Under the pieces are notes generated by a model. The model saw nothing but the letters and a program-made list of their open reading frames with translations. It was not told where the DNA came from and did not search any database. Made by a program: the position numbers and the translations under genes. A stretch of 64,000 nt of DNA from Pseudomonas sp. gcc21 (GTDB lineage: Bacteria; Pseudomonadota; Gammaproteobacteria; Pseudomonadales; Pseudomonadaceae), in assembly GCF_012844345.1 (NCBI RefSeq), contig NZ_CP051625.1, forward strand, positions 496,001 to 560,000. Reading direction: 5' to 3'. Of this stretch, positions 27,199-36,855 are shown piece by piece (the first letter of the stretch is position 1; every line of letters begins with the position of its first letter).

Positions 27199-27226
27199 CC
27201 GCCGGATCCCGGGATCCGGCGGTTTT
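27199..27226 (+). terminator. Terminator after rlmM
   Basis: CCGCCGGATCCC and GGGATCCGGCGG form a perfect 12-base stem with no spare loop bases, followed by TTTT. Confidence 0.88.
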
Positions 27227-27236
27227 GCAACAGGAA

Positions 27237-27521
27237 TCAGAGTGGCTCGAGCAGCGTGATTCGTTCGTCTTCCAGCAACATGGGTCTGAACTCGTTGAGG
27301 CTGTCCCGGCGTCCGTCGGAGTTCTCCCAACGCTCCCACGAATGGCGATTCTGCCAGGTCACCATGACGATGCGATGGTTCGGTCGTTCCAGGTCCCGGA
27401 ATGACTCGCCGGAAATGAAGCCTGGTGATTGGATGGCTTGCTGGATGATTCTGCGTGCCGCGGCTTCGTAATGGTCTTCCAGGCCTTCGGCAATTACACG
27501 CTCAATCAACACTTTGATCAT
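27237..27521 (-). CDS. Antibiotic biosynthesis monooxygenase (ABM) domain protein
   Basis: 94 residues forming a single ABM-type ferredoxin-like fold: IKVLIERVIAEGLEDHYE, then ISGESFRDLERPNHRIVMVTW and SWERWENSDGR. Members bind small aromatic or quinone-like ligands or haem; function here is unknown. The region between its start and tusA (27522-27717) holds no supported gene. Confidence 0.85.
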   Translation of the reverse strand: MIKVLIERVIAEGLEDHYEAAARRIIQQAIQSPGFISGESFRDLERPNHRIVMVTWQNRHSWERWENSDGRRDSLNEFRPMLLEDERITLLEPL

Positions 27522-27717
27522 GGAGTTTCCTTAGTGATGTTTAATCCCGCATATCCATAGTGTTGTCTCTGCCGGCGCTGCTGGCAAGAGAAGTACTTTT
27601 TTCGATAACCTTTTCCCCCGGAGTCACAGCTTGTTCTCGGACTCCGTTAAAGCGCTCACCTTTGCTGTCTGTATTGAAGGTGCGTCCGATAAGGAAAGCT
27701 GACCCAGCGAGAGTGTA

Positions 27718-27954
27718 ATGACCGAGCCAGCCGATATGCGTCATCTGGACACTCGCGGGCTACTGTGCCCGGAACCGGTAATGATGTTGCACAATGCAGT
27801 GCGCGATATCAGCGTTGGCGAGTTACTTGAAGTGCTCGCCACGGACCCTTCCACCCAGCGTGACATTCCACGATTCTGTGAGTTTCTCGGCCATCAGCTG
27901 GTTGAACAGGACGTGCAGGACGGTACTTACCGGTATCTGATACGCAAGGCCTGA
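27718..27954 (+). CDS. tusA: Sulfur carrier protein TusA
   Basis: TusA takes persulfide sulfur from IscS and passes it on for tRNA 2-thiouridine and molybdenum cofactor sulfuration. 78 residues with the conserved [13 protein letters not shown] motif; the Cys of CPEP is the sulfur carrier. The molybdenum link is of note because a large molybdoenzyme is encoded in the same window. Confidence 0.94.
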   Translation: MTEPADMRHLDTRGLLCPEPVMMLHNAVRDISVGELLEVLATDPSTQRDIPRFCEFLGHQLVEQDVQDGTYRYLIRKA

Positions 27955-27965
27955 GGCTCACAGTA

Positions 27966-29042
27966 CTATTCCCGTCGTCCGGCGTCCCAGCCGGGTTGTC
28001 CCGGGCGCTGCTGGCACGCGCCCAGCACGTCCTGCCAGGCTTCGCTATGCGCCTGGATACTGCGTTGATAACGCTCCCAGAGGGAACGCTCTTCACCAGC
28101 GAGACGCTGCAGATAGGTTGCGGTCGCGCTGGGGATTTCTGCCGTGTGGCCTAACTGCAGGATCGCGGCCTGCCAGGGTTGGCCGAGTCTTTGGGCCTGT
28201 GCCATCTGTGGCTGGATCTCGCCAGCGTAAAACGTGGTGAACACAGTCAGCAGCGTGCGCGAACGGCGTGTGGGTTGTCCCAATGGACACAGAAAGGCGG
28301 GCGCTCTCGCCCGCAACATGGCGGTGGCCTGGTCCAGCGTGTGGTTCAGGCGTGCCAGGCTGTGAATCAGCTGACCGCTGCGATCGCTTCGCTGCAGGGC
28401 TTCGAACAAGGGTTCTAGCGTCGACTGCGTTGGCGGCAGACGCGCTGGCAGGGCCTGGCCGATTTCAGCCAGATGGCGCAGGGCATCTATGGCTCCGTGA
28501 TCAGTAAGCGGCTCCTGACTCACAGGCAACGGTTGATTATCGAAGCGCATGTAGTGCTCGAATTCCGAGCTCGCGTTCAGCGCATTCCAGAAGGCCCTGG
28601 GCAGACTGGCCCGTTTGATGTCCGCGATCTCGCTGAGCTGTTGGTGCAGTGCGCGGCGTTCGGCGTCGTCCTTGATGATGTCCATACAGGCGTCAAGATT
28701 GCGCAATAGCTCGCCCTCATAAGCAAGCAGGTGGCTGCCGGGCATCACCTTGCCGAGGCTGCTGTTACGCTGTGCGACGGTCTGTTGCAGGGCAGGGCAC
28801 TGGTTCGACTCAACGACCAGATCGATCATCCCCAGGCGAAGCTGAGGCACCGGTTGCATTCTGTTTCTGCGCGACGGCAACCGGTACTGGCTCAAGGTGT
28901 CCTCATCCCAGGCCTGCCAGTCCTGGCCGAGAACGCGGCCGACCCGGTCAAGATAGTTGTCCATCTGCCTGCTTGCTTCCGGCGCGCGCTGACAGGCAGT
29001 CGCAAACGCGCAAACCAGCAGAATGACGACAAGGCGCAACAT
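27966..29042 (-). CDS. DUF3080 family lipoprotein
   Basis: 358 residues; signal peptide with lipobox-like ATAC (Cys17 region, LLVCAFATACQR), then an all-helical soluble domain rich in Arg/Gln/Leu. It matches the DUF3080 family of gammaproteobacteria; function unknown, expected to be membrane-anchored in the periplasm. GGAGG lies before the ATG at 29042; the frame extends to 29141 without a signal peptide. It ends 11 bp after the convergent tusA stop. Confidence 0.82.
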   Translation of the reverse strand: MLRLVVILLVCAFATACQRAPEASRQMDNYLDRVGRVLGQDWQAWDEDTLSQYRLPSRRNRMQPVPQLRLGMIDLVVESNQCPALQQTVAQRNSSLGKVMPGSHLLAYEGELLRNLDACMDIIKDDAERRALHQQLSEIADIKRASLPRAFWNALNASSEFEHYMRFDNQPLPVSQEPLTDHGAIDALRHLAEIGQALPARLPPTQSTLEPLFEALQRSDRSGQLIHSLARLNHTLDQATAMLRARAPAFLCPLGQPTRRSRTLLTVFTTFYAGEIQPQMAQAQRLGQPWQAAILQLGHTAEIPSATATYLQRLAGEERSLWERYQRSIQAHSEAWQDVLGACQQRPGQPGWDAGRRE

Positions 29043-29112
29043 CGAGGGCCTCCCCAGGTACCACAATGACAGCTTGTCAGTATGGCAGTTCGGGTGATGC
29101 AGGTCTGAAGCG

Positions 29113-30522
29113 CTACTCGCGACCGGCCAGGCTGACGCCATGGGGCTGGTCGCGTTTACGCCGCGCCCCCACGATTGCCAGGCGGATGGACAAGAATACG
29201 GCCGCAGCGGTCAAGCCCAGAATCAGACCCTGCCAGAATCCGGCGGGACCCTGCGCAGGTCCCCAGATATCGGTCAGACCAAGAATGTAGCCGCTTGGCA
29301 AACCGATCGCCCAGTAGGCGATCATGGTCAATAGCATGGGCAAGCGCGTGTCCTGATAGCCGCGCAGAGCACCTGCACAGGCGACCTGAACCGCATCCGA
29401 GAACTGGTATAGCGCTGCGTAGAAGAACAAGGTGGAGGCGAGGGCGATGACTTCCGGGTTACGCGTGTAGAGCAGCGGGATCGCGTCCGCCAGGGCCAAC
29501 ATCAGGCTGGCGGCAATGGCGGCATACACCAGCGAGGCGAGGATTCCGGCCTTTGCAGCAAACAGGCCGGCTCGCGCGCCGTTCAAGCCAAGGTTATGTC
29601 CGACCCGAACGGTAATCGCCAGGCCCAGGCTGAAAGGCACCATAAAGGTAATGGAAGAGAAGTTGAGCGCAACCTGATGGCTCGCGACCACCTCAGCTCC
29701 CAGACCGGCGATCAGCAAGGCGATGACGCAGAACATGCTGGTCTCGGCGAACAATGCAATGCCGATCGGCAAGCCCAGGCCTAACAGGTGCCGTTGCGCT
29801 GGCCAGCGTGGCCAGTCGAAGCGCTCGAACAGCTTAGTGGCGCGGTAGACGGGGGAGCGTTTCAGATAAACCAGCATACAACCGAGCATGAACCACATGA
29901 CCACTGCGGTCGCAATCCCGCAGCCTATCGCGCCAAAAGCAGGCATGCCTAATTTGCCGTACACCAGAACGTAGTTCAGTGGCACGTTGAGTATCAGGCC
30001 GGCGAAACCGATGAGCATAGTGGGCTTGGTGCGTGACAGCCCGTCGCTCAACCCGCGCAAACCCTGGTAAATCGCCACTGCGGGGAAGCCGAGCGCTACG
30101 GCCTTGAGATAGCCCATGGTCAAAGGGATCAGGTCGTCCTGAACATCCATTACATGCAGGACAGACTCGACCGACCATAGAAAGGCTGCGCAGGCCAGGC
30201 CTACGGCGACCCCCAGCCATGCGCCCTGGCGCACCAGGGCACCGGTATCGCCAATCTGTGCCGGACCGCTGCTGGCAGCCACCTTCGAAGTGACGATCAT
30301 CAATACGCCGGTGAGAAACAGGAAGGTCGGCACCCAGAATGCGTTGCCGAGCGCCACGGCCGCCAGATCGAGGGCACTGACACGGCCGGCCATCGCGGTA
30401 TCAACGAAGCCAAGCAGAGTATGCGACATTTGCGCCGCGATAATAGGTAGCGCCAGCCAGGTCAGGCTGCGCAGTTCTGTTACACTGCGGCGCCACCGGC
30501 CGGTATTTTCAGCGATTGTCAT
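29113..30522 (-). CDS. MATE family multidrug exporter (NorM type)
   Basis: 469 residues, 12 membrane helices in two six-helix halves, with the MATE opening (LTWLALPIIAAQMSHTLLGFVDTAMAG). NorM-like pumps export cationic drugs such as fluoroquinolones using Na+ or H+. It lies divergent from epmC, 62 bp apart. Confidence 0.92.
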   Translation of the reverse strand: MTIAENTGRWRRSVTELRSLTWLALPIIAAQMSHTLLGFVDTAMAGRVSALDLAAVALGNAFWVPTFLFLTGVLMIVTSKVAASSGPAQIGDTGALVRQGAWLGVAVGLACAAFLWSVESVLHVMDVQDDLIPLTMGYLKAVALGFPAVAIYQGLRGLSDGLSRTKPTMLIGFAGLILNVPLNYVLVYGKLGMPAFGAIGCGIATAVVMWFMLGCMLVYLKRSPVYRATKLFERFDWPRWPAQRHLLGLGLPIGIALFAETSMFCVIALLIAGLGAEVVASHQVALNFSSITFMVPFSLGLAITVRVGHNLGLNGARAGLFAAKAGILASLVYAAIAASLMLALADAIPLLYTRNPEVIALASTLFFYAALYQFSDAVQVACAGALRGYQDTRLPMLLTMIAYWAIGLPSGYILGLTDIWGPAQGPAGFWQGLILGLTAAAVFLSIRLAIVGARRKRDQPHGVSLAGRE

Positions 30523-30584
30523 GAAGGTATGGTCTGAGAAAAGCGCCTCATCCTATCAATTTGCCCAATATTGTCCACCTGCAG

Positions 30585-31121
30585 ATGACCTACGATTGTA
30601 AAGATCTGGTTCGCTTGTTTGAGAACTGTTTCGCTAGTGATTTCAACACCGTACTCGTGCCTGGTGCCGACGAACCGGAATACCTGCCAGCAGACCAAAC
30701 CAGTCCGCATCACCGCATTCTGTTTACCCGCGATTACTTTCGCAGTGCGCTGCACGAGATTTCGCACTGGTGCGTGGCAGGACCGCAGCGGCGCCTGCTA
30801 CCTGACTTCGGATATTGGTACGCACCGGACGGTCGATCTGCGCAGCAGCAGCAGGCCTTTGAACAGGTTGAGGTCAAGCCGCAGGCGTTGGAGTGGCTGT
30901 TTTGCGAAGCGGCAGGCCATCCCTTCCGTGTCAGCCTGGATAACCTCAGCGGCGAGCCGACCGATCCTTTGCCATTCAAACGCAGGGTTGTAGCTCAGGT
31001 TCACAGCTATCTGGTTGAGGGTGTGCCCGAGCGGCCTCAGCGTTTCATTCAGGCTCTGCTCGATTGTTATCGGCCAGGTACCCAGCTCACCGCGGGTGCC
31101 TTTAGCCTCGAACAGCTTTAA
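30585..31121 (+). CDS. epmC: Elongation factor P hydroxylase EpmC (YfcM)
   Basis: EpmC hydroxylates the beta-lysylated lysine of EF-P. 178 residues with ALHEISHW (metal-binding His pair), FGYWYAPDGRS and FCEAAGHPFRVS, all conserved in YfcM. The ATG at 30585 fits the homologue's start better than the TTG at 30561. EpmA, EpmB and EF-P are not in the window. Many Pseudomonas rhamnosylate EF-P instead, so the substrate here is uncertain. Confidence 0.88.
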   Translation: MTYDCKDLVRLFENCFASDFNTVLVPGADEPEYLPADQTSPHHRILFTRDYFRSALHEISHWCVAGPQRRLLPDFGYWYAPDGRSAQQQQAFEQVEVKPQALEWLFCEAAGHPFRVSLDNLSGEPTDPLPFKRRVVAQVHSYLVEGVPERPQRFIQALLDCYRPGTQLTAGAFSLEQL

Positions 31122-31200
31122 TCGCACCCAGCGCCCGGTCGCTGGACAGGCGAGCGGGCGGCGGCCGACAATGAGCCACCCGCGCAAACCGGAACTCCCC

Positions 31201-32346
31201 ATGCATATTGTTGCTGACGAAAATATTCCTCTGCTTGATGAATTCATGTCCGGTTTCGGGCGCATCACGCGCCTGCCCGGACGCAAGATTGACGCGTCGT
31301 CGGTGCGTCATGCAGATGTACTGCTGGTGCGCTCGGTGACTAAGGTCACTGCTTCCATGCTGGCCGGGAGCACAGTGCGCTTCGTCGGCACCTGTACAAT
31401 CGGCACCGATCATCTTGATTTGCACGGCCTGGACAAGGCTGGAATCTGCGTTGCCAGCGCTCCGGGCTGTAACGCCCGCGGGGTAGTGGAGTATGTGCTG
31501 AGTTGTTTGCTGGCTTTCTCCGAGCGCACCGGCATTGACTGGCAACAACAGGTGGTCGGAATTGTCGGAGCCGGGCAGGTGGGCGGGCGACTTGCCCGGA
31601 CGCTGCGCCAGCTTGGTGTGGAATGCCTGCTTTGCGATCCGCCGCGGTCAGAGCAGGAGTCCGGATTTATCGGGCTGGATTCCCTGATCGAACGAGCCGG
31701 TGTGATCAGCTGCCATGTACCGCTTACTGATTCGGGTCGGTATCCAACCCGTCACCTGTTCAATACTGACCGTCTGGCGAGATTGCGGTCAGGCGCCTGG
31801 TTGATCAACAGCAGTCGCGGCCCGGTAATCGACAACCAGGCGCTGAAAGCTCTGCTTGAACAGCGAGATGACCTGCAGGTAGCGCTCGATGTCTGGGAAC
31901 ATGAGCCACTCGTTGACCCTGAGCTTGCCGCTCTCTGCGCCCTGGCGACGCCGCACATCGCAGGCTATAGCCTGGATGGCAAATTGCGTGGCACCGCGCA
32001 GATCTATCAGGCGCTTTGCCAGTTTCTAGGAGAAAAGCCTACCGTACGGCTGGACGATATTGCGCCTTCCGATGGCAGTGGAGAGCTCAGGGTCAGCGCG
32101 GGGACATCCAGCGCATGGCTGCTGGCCCGGGCTTTGCGTCTGGTATATGACGTGCGCGATGATGATGCCCGATTCAGAGCCATGCTTGGCACGGCAGACT
32201 CGGACAGCGAGATACGTAGCGGATTTGATTTATTGCGAAAGCACTATCCGTTGCGGCGGGAGAATTCGTTCTATCGCGTCAGCATGGACGCTCCGATGGA
32301 GCGTCCGGTGGCCGACAGGCTGGCTGCGGCGGGATTCAGATCCTAG
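31201..32346 (+). CDS. pdxB: 4-phosphoerythronate dehydrogenase
   Basis: PdxB oxidises 4-phosphoerythronate in pyridoxal phosphate synthesis. 381 residues, about the PAO1 length: N-terminal MHIVADENIPLLDEF, Rossmann loop GIVGAGQVGGRLA, catalytic segment with Arg and Glu, His in ATPHIAGYS, and the PdxB-specific C-terminal dimerisation domain (ending PVADRLAAAGF). The start at 31201 is set by homology; the open frame begins at 31015. Confidence 0.95.
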   Translation: MHIVADENIPLLDEFMSGFGRITRLPGRKIDASSVRHADVLLVRSVTKVTASMLAGSTVRFVGTCTIGTDHLDLHGLDKAGICVASAPGCNARGVVEYVLSCLLAFSERTGIDWQQQVVGIVGAGQVGGRLARTLRQLGVECLLCDPPRSEQESGFIGLDSLIERAGVISCHVPLTDSGRYPTRHLFNTDRLARLRSGAWLINSSRGPVIDNQALKALLEQRDDLQVALDVWEHEPLVDPELAALCALATPHIAGYSLDGKLRGTAQIYQALCQFLGEKPTVRLDDIAPSDGSGELRVSAGTSSAWLLARALRLVYDVRDDDARFRAMLGTADSDSEIRSGFDLLRKHYPLRRENSFYRVSMDAPMERPVADRLAAAGFRS

Positions 32347-32351
32347 CGTTT

Positions 32352-32546
32352 TCAGGCCCTGCTTTCGTTCAGTTCTGGACTGACCGGTTGCCAATGCTGG
32401 TCCAGCTCCGCGCAGGCTCGCTGGATCATCTGCTCGGTAATGGCGATTTCACGCCCCTGTTCGTCAATGACGTATCCGGCGGGCTCGGTATTCAGACTGT
32501 TCTCGTCCGGGCAAGCGTTCCTGGTGTCCAGCGTGTGTAAACTCAT
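32352..32546 (-). CDS. PA1571-family small protein
   Basis: 64 residues with the conserved core VIDEQGREIAITEQMIQRAC typical of the Pseudomonas PA1571 family, function unknown. The ATG at 32546 has AGGAG about ten bases upstream; the frame extends to 32669 but that overlaps the divergent gene. Convergent with pdxB, five bases apart. Confidence 0.72.
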   Translation of the reverse strand: MSLHTLDTRNACPDENSLNTEPAGYVIDEQGREIAITEQMIQRACAELDQHWQPVSPELNESRA

Positions 32547-32668
32547 GTCGTTGGTGCTCCTCTCGATCCGGCATGATGGGTCGACACTTCTTAGCAACTG
32601 ACCCTCGAAGGCAGGGTATGGCATAAAGGTGGCAACTTTGTGACAGCCAAACGGCCAGGAAAATTCCA

Positions 32669-33802
32669 ATGAAAGAGGCTTTTAAACTGGGCCTGGTTAT
32701 CAATCCGTTCGCTGGATTGGGTGGTCAGGCTGCGTTGAAGGGTTCCGATGGCTTAGCGCATGAGGCGTTGGCCATGGGAATCGAGCCCCGCGCGCACGAA
32801 CGCGTGCGCCAGGCACTGGAGCGTATCGAACCCTGGCGCGAGCGTTTGCGACTCTTCTGCGCGCCGGGTGCGATGGGTGAAGATCTGCTTGCCAGCATGG
32901 GCTTCGACTATGAGGTGGTCGGCGAACTCTCGACTGCAGAGACCACCGCAGCCGACACCGAACGCATGGTCAGGTTGCTGCAGGAATGTGATCTTGATCT
33001 GTTGCTGTTTGCCGGCGGTGACGGCACCGCGCGTGACGTATGCAACAGCATCCAGCCAGGACAGCTGGCATTGGGCATCCCGGCGGGCGTCAAGATCCAC
33101 TCCGGCGTGTATGCGGTCAATCCGCGCGCTGCCGGTGAGCTGGTTGCGCTGCTGTTACAGGGCGAGCTGGTGCGTCTGGGTGAAGCGGAGGTACGTGACA
33201 TTGACGAGGATGCCTTTCGCCAGGGATCGGTGCGCACGCGCCACTATGGTGAGCTATCGGTTCCGGAGGAGGGGCGTTTTGTCCAGCAGGTCAAACAGGG
33301 CGGTCGGGAGCAGGAAACTCTGGTTCTCGATGATGTCGCCGCCTGGCTGCAGGAACTTCAGGATGACGTGGACGGTTGGATCTTCGGGCCTGGCTCGACC
33401 AACCTGGGTCTGCTTGAAGCCATGGGTCTGCAGGGAACATTGCTGGGCGTCGATGTTGTGCGCAATGGCGAGCTGATTCTGGCCGATGCCACCGAGGCGC
33501 AGCTGTGGGAGTTGGTGAGTCAGGGAGCATGGCGGATTCTGGTCACAGCGATCGGCGGACAGGGGCATATTCTTGGCCGTGGCAACCAGCAGATTTCACC
33601 GCGGGTGCTTGAAGCCGTAGGCCTCGACAACCTGTTCGTCGTCGCCACCAAAACCAAGCTGAGAACACTGCAGGGCAGACCTTTCCTGGTCGACACCGGC
33701 GATGCGGATCTCGATCAGCGTCTGACCGGGTTGCGTCGGGTGTTGAGCGGGTATCGGGAGGAGATGCTGTATCCGGTCAGCTGGAAGGCTGAAGCGGAAT
33801 AG
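32669..33802 (+). CDS. ATP-NAD kinase family protein
   Basis: 377 residues. The N-terminus (KLGLVINPFAGLGG) and the motif LLLFAGGDGTARDV are the NAD kinase/diacylglycerol kinase GGDGT nucleotide site; ALGIPAGVKIHSGVYA is specific to this AcoX-related group. It is distinct from housekeeping NadK (longer, different C-terminus). It may phosphorylate NAD or a related cofactor; substrate unproven. Confidence 0.87.
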   Translation: MKEAFKLGLVINPFAGLGGQAALKGSDGLAHEALAMGIEPRAHERVRQALERIEPWRERLRLFCAPGAMGEDLLASMGFDYEVVGELSTAETTAADTERMVRLLQECDLDLLLFAGGDGTARDVCNSIQPGQLALGIPAGVKIHSGVYAVNPRAAGELVALLLQGELVRLGEAEVRDIDEDAFRQGSVRTRHYGELSVPEEGRFVQQVKQGGREQETLVLDDVAAWLQELQDDVDGWIFGPGSTNLGLLEAMGLQGTLLGVDVVRNGELILADATEAQLWELVSQGAWRILVTAIGGQGHILGRGNQQISPRVLEAVGLDNLFVVATKTKLRTLQGRPFLVDTGDADLDQRLTGLRRVLSGYREEMLYPVSWKAEAE

Positions 33803-33806
33803 CTTT

Positions 33807-33993
33807 GGGTGTAGCGCACCCGCGCTAGGCCAGGTTTGCGCTGACTACACCCTGTCGTCGAGCAGGCGCTCGACAACCCCAGGCAAACCCTATCGGCGCG
33901 TCCGAACGCGGCCTGAGCCGCACGTCAACCCCAGGCAAACCCAGACCGCGCCGGGCGCATCCCTGGGGGTGTAGCGCGCCTGCGCTACGCCAG
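33807..33993. repeat. Intergenic repeat cluster
   Basis: Between convergent genes. Two copies of a hairpin unit starting GGGTGTAGCGC (33807-33832 and 33967-33993); the second has a perfect stem GTAGCGC/GCGCTAC. Between them are two exact copies of a 17-mer starting CAACCCCAGG (33874-33890 and 33926-33942) and a hairpin GTCGAGC-AGGC-GCTCGAC (33857-33874). This looks like a REP-type composite element. Confidence 0.75.
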
Positions 33994-34037
33994 ATGAGCG
34001 TCTATTTCAAAGCCGTCGGCGAGCCTGAAGTGCTCGC

Positions 34038-34928
34038 TTAGTAATTGCCGGCCCGCAGTGCTGCGATGCGCTGCTCCAGCGGCGGGTGGGTCATCAATAG
34101 ACCTGCCAGCCCATTCTTCAGATTGCCATTGATGCCGAAGGCAGTCATCTCGCCGGGCATTTCTACCGGAATGCCTTGCTCCGCACGCAGGCGTTCCAGC
34201 GCTGCGATCATCATGCCGCTTCCGACCAGTTGCGCGCTGGCTGCGTCCGCACGGAATTCGCGCTGGCGCGAGAACCACATGACGATAATGCTGGCGAGGA
34301 TACCCAGTACCAACTCGGCGAAGATCGTCGCGACAAAATAGCCGATGCCCGGTCCGCTGCTCTCGTTCTTGAACACGGCGCGGTCGACGAAGTTACCGAT
34401 GATGCGCGCGAAGAACATGACAAAGGTGTTCACCACGCCCTGAATCAGGGTCAGGGTGACCATGTCACCATTGGCTACGTGGCCGATCTCGTGGGCCATG
34501 ACGGCCTTGATTTCGTTGGGGCTGAAGCGTTGCAGCATGCCCTCGGAAACGGCCACCAGAGAGTTGTTCTTGTTCCAGCCTGTGGCAAAAGCGTTAGGCG
34601 CGCGGGAAGGGAAGATGCCTACCTCAGGCATACCAATACCGGCTTTCTGCGCCAGTTCGGCAACGATATCGACCAACCACTGCTCCTGGCGGGTCTGCGG
34701 CGTGTCGATAATGCGCGTACCTGTACCGCGTTTGGCCATCCATTTGGACATGAACAGGGATATGAAGGAGCCAGCAAAGCCGAAGACCGCGCAGAAAATG
34801 AGCAGCGACTGCAAATTCATGCCGCCCTGACCATCATGGACACTGCCAACTCCCAGCAGGCTGAGAGTGACGCTGGCCACCAGGATAATCGCCAGGTTGG
34901 TCGCCAGAAACAGCACGATGCGCATCAT
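34038..34928 (-). CDS. htpX: Membrane zinc protease HtpX
   Basis: HtpX is an M48 metalloprotease that degrades damaged inner-membrane proteins. 296 residues: two N-terminal helices, the zinc motif HEIGH in [13 protein letters not shown], two more helices, and the third ligand region [14 protein letters not shown]. Length and layout match E. coli HtpX. Heat/envelope-stress control is usual but no promoter is assigned here. Confidence 0.96.
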   Translation of the reverse strand: MMRIVLFLATNLAIILVASVTLSLLGVGSVHDGQGGMNLQSLLIFCAVFGFAGSFISLFMSKWMAKRGTGTRIIDTPQTRQEQWLVDIVAELAQKAGIGMPEVGIFPSRAPNAFATGWNKNNSLVAVSEGMLQRFSPNEIKAVMAHEIGHVANGDMVTLTLIQGVVNTFVMFFARIIGNFVDRAVFKNESSGPGIGYFVATIFAELVLGILASIIVMWFSRQREFRADAASAQLVGSGMMIAALERLRAEQGIPVEMPGEMTAFGINGNLKNGLAGLLMTHPPLEQRIAALRAGNY

Positions 34929-35065
34929 CTATTCATAACTCCTTTGATATTCGATTAGGGTTCCATCCTGCTTCTGATGCGTTCAGGTCCCCGTTTTGAC
35001 TGGTGGGTATATTGGGGGATTCCGTCCGGCTTTCAATCGGCAGTCTATTTCAAATCGTGTATTGC

Positions 35066-35503
35066 TCAGCGGCGTGCCGGCGCCCTCGCAAAGCAGTGCT
35101 GAACGATCTCTGCCAGCTCGGTAGAGCTTTGTCTGGCGAGCGCGTCGCGCAGGCGTTGGGCGGGCGTAGCGCGTTGCCGGGCAATGCTCGCAGGTAACGT
35201 CTGGTCAAGCCAGTCTGTCGCGGGCGTCGAGAGCATGAGAAAGGCGCGCTCGGTCAGGCTGCACTGGTCGAGCCCCTCCTGGCGAATGGTATCGCTGTAG
35301 CGCAGAAAGCCCTCTTCAGCCATCCACAACATCGCATTGAAACAGGCGAGGTGACGGGGTGCCGGAACGCCAAAGGCATCGGGCTCGTGCGGCCCGATGA
35401 GGTCTTCGACAAAAAGGATGCTCGGTGACGGGAACCCGTTGTACAGGCTAAGCAGGATCCCCGCTACGTCCCGGTAGAAGTCGTCTATGTGCAGGTCGGC
35501 CAT
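35066..35503 (-). CDS. Conserved Pseudomonas protein of unknown function
   Basis: 145 residues, acidic N-terminal half (MADLHIDDFYRDVAGILLSLY) and a basic C-terminus. No domain recognised. Its place between htpX and the AlaA-type aminotransferase matches PA2829 in PAO1 as I recall. It is a likely soluble helical protein. Confidence 0.75.
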   Translation of the reverse strand: MADLHIDDFYRDVAGILLSLYNGFPSPSILFVEDLIGPHEPDAFGVPAPRHLACFNAMLWMAEEGFLRYSDTIRQEGLDQCSLTERAFLMLSTPATDWLDQTLPASIARQRATPAQRLRDALARQSSTELAEIVQHCFARAPARR

Positions 35504-35524
35504 ATTCGCCTCGCCCGGCAGTAT

Positions 35525-36736
35525 CTACTGACGGTAATCCTTGAGGAAATTGGCGATCCGGCCGATCGCGACTTCCAGGTCATCCTTGCGCGGTAGCGAC
35601 ACGATGCGGAAGTGGTCCGGCCAGGGCCAGTTGAATGCCGTGCCCTGAACGATGAGGATTTTTTCCTTGAGCAACAGATCCAGAACCATTTTTTCGTCGT
35701 TATGGATTGGGTAGACCTTGGGATCCAGTTTCGGGAACAGATAAAGCGCGCCTTTCGGCTTGGTGCAACTCACGCCGGGAATGTCATTGAGTAGTTCCCA
35801 GGCCGTGTCACGCTGTTCAAGCAGCCGGCCACCGGGTAGCACCAGATCATTGATGCTCTGATAGCCACCCAGCGCAGTCTGGATCGCGTGCTGCGCCGGT
35901 ACGTTGGCGCACAGGCGCATCGAGGACAGAATATCCAGCCCTTCGATATAGCTGTGAGCCTTGGCTTTGGGGCCGCTGATGATCATCCAGCCTGAACGGA
36001 AGCCAGCCACACGATAGGACTTGGACAGCCCGTTGAAGGTCAGGCAGAACACGTCCGGCGCCACCGCGGCGATGGACTCATGTTCCATACCGTCGTACAG
36101 GATCTTGTCGTAGATTTCGTCGGCGAGCAGGACCAGGTGATGTTCCCGGGCAACCTGCGCCAGCTGCTCGAGCATATCGCGCGAATAGACAGCCCCGGTG
36201 GGGTTGTTGGGATTGATGATGACCAGTGCGCGGGTGTTCGGCGTGATCTTGCTGCGGATGTCCTCGATGTCTGGATACCAGTCGGACTCCTCGTCACACA
36301 GGTAATGCACCGGCTTGCCGCCGGACAGACTCACGGCGGCGGTCCACAATGGGTAATCGGGAGCCGGGATCAGCACTTCATCGCAGTTATTCAGCAGACC
36401 CTGCATGGCCATCACGATAAGCTCGGACACGCCGTTACCGAGATAGATATCCTCGATGGTGACGCCGGGGATGTTCTTGGTCTGCGTGTAGTGCATGACC
36501 GCCTTGCGCGCAGAGAACAGACCCTTGGAGTCACTGTAGCCCTGAGCCGTGGACAGGTTATGGATGATGTCCTGGAGAATTTCCTCCGGGGCTTCGAAAC
36601 CAAAGGGTGCAGGGTTGCCAATATTCAGCTTGAGGATCCGGTGACCATCCTCTTCCAGCCGTTTGGCATGGTGCAGGACGGGCCCGCGAATGTCGTAACA
36701 GACGTTGGCCAATTTATTGGACTTGCTAACCTGCAT
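35525..36736 (-). CDS. alaA: PLP-dependent aminotransferase, AlaA-like
   Basis: 403 residues, class I/II aminotransferase, close to E. coli AlaA (alanine-synthesising transaminase). The PLP lysine is in FNGLSKSYRVAGFRSGW; VIINPNNPTGAVYS and ADEIYDKILYDG are standard. The opening SNKLANVCYDIRGP is typical of AlaA/YfbQ. It lies 21 bp upstream of the small conserved gene and may share its transcript. Confidence 0.88.
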   Translation of the reverse strand: MQVSKSNKLANVCYDIRGPVLHHAKRLEEDGHRILKLNIGNPAPFGFEAPEEILQDIIHNLSTAQGYSDSKGLFSARKAVMHYTQTKNIPGVTIEDIYLGNGVSELIVMAMQGLLNNCDEVLIPAPDYPLWTAAVSLSGGKPVHYLCDEESDWYPDIEDIRSKITPNTRALVIINPNNPTGAVYSRDMLEQLAQVAREHHLVLLADEIYDKILYDGMEHESIAAVAPDVFCLTFNGLSKSYRVAGFRSGWMIISGPKAKAHSYIEGLDILSSMRLCANVPAQHAIQTALGGYQSINDLVLPGGRLLEQRDTAWELLNDIPGVSCTKPKGALYLFPKLDPKVYPIHNDEKMVLDLLLKEKILIVQGTAFNWPWPDHFRIVSLPRKDDLEVAIGRIANFLKDYRQ

Positions 36737-36855
36737 GATGTTTCCCTTGGGTTCCTGAAGGCTGACGTAGCGCGAAGCCAGAAAAGTGAGCGAGCATGAT
36801 ACGTCGTGCAGCCATAATCGGGAAAGTCTGAAAATCGCTAGTGTGTGGAGGAAGT

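Noticed and set aside
27541..27744. 67-residue minus-strand ORF upstream of tusA
   Set aside because: It overlaps the tusA start, has no good ribosome binding site and matches no family I know; kept out as unsupported.
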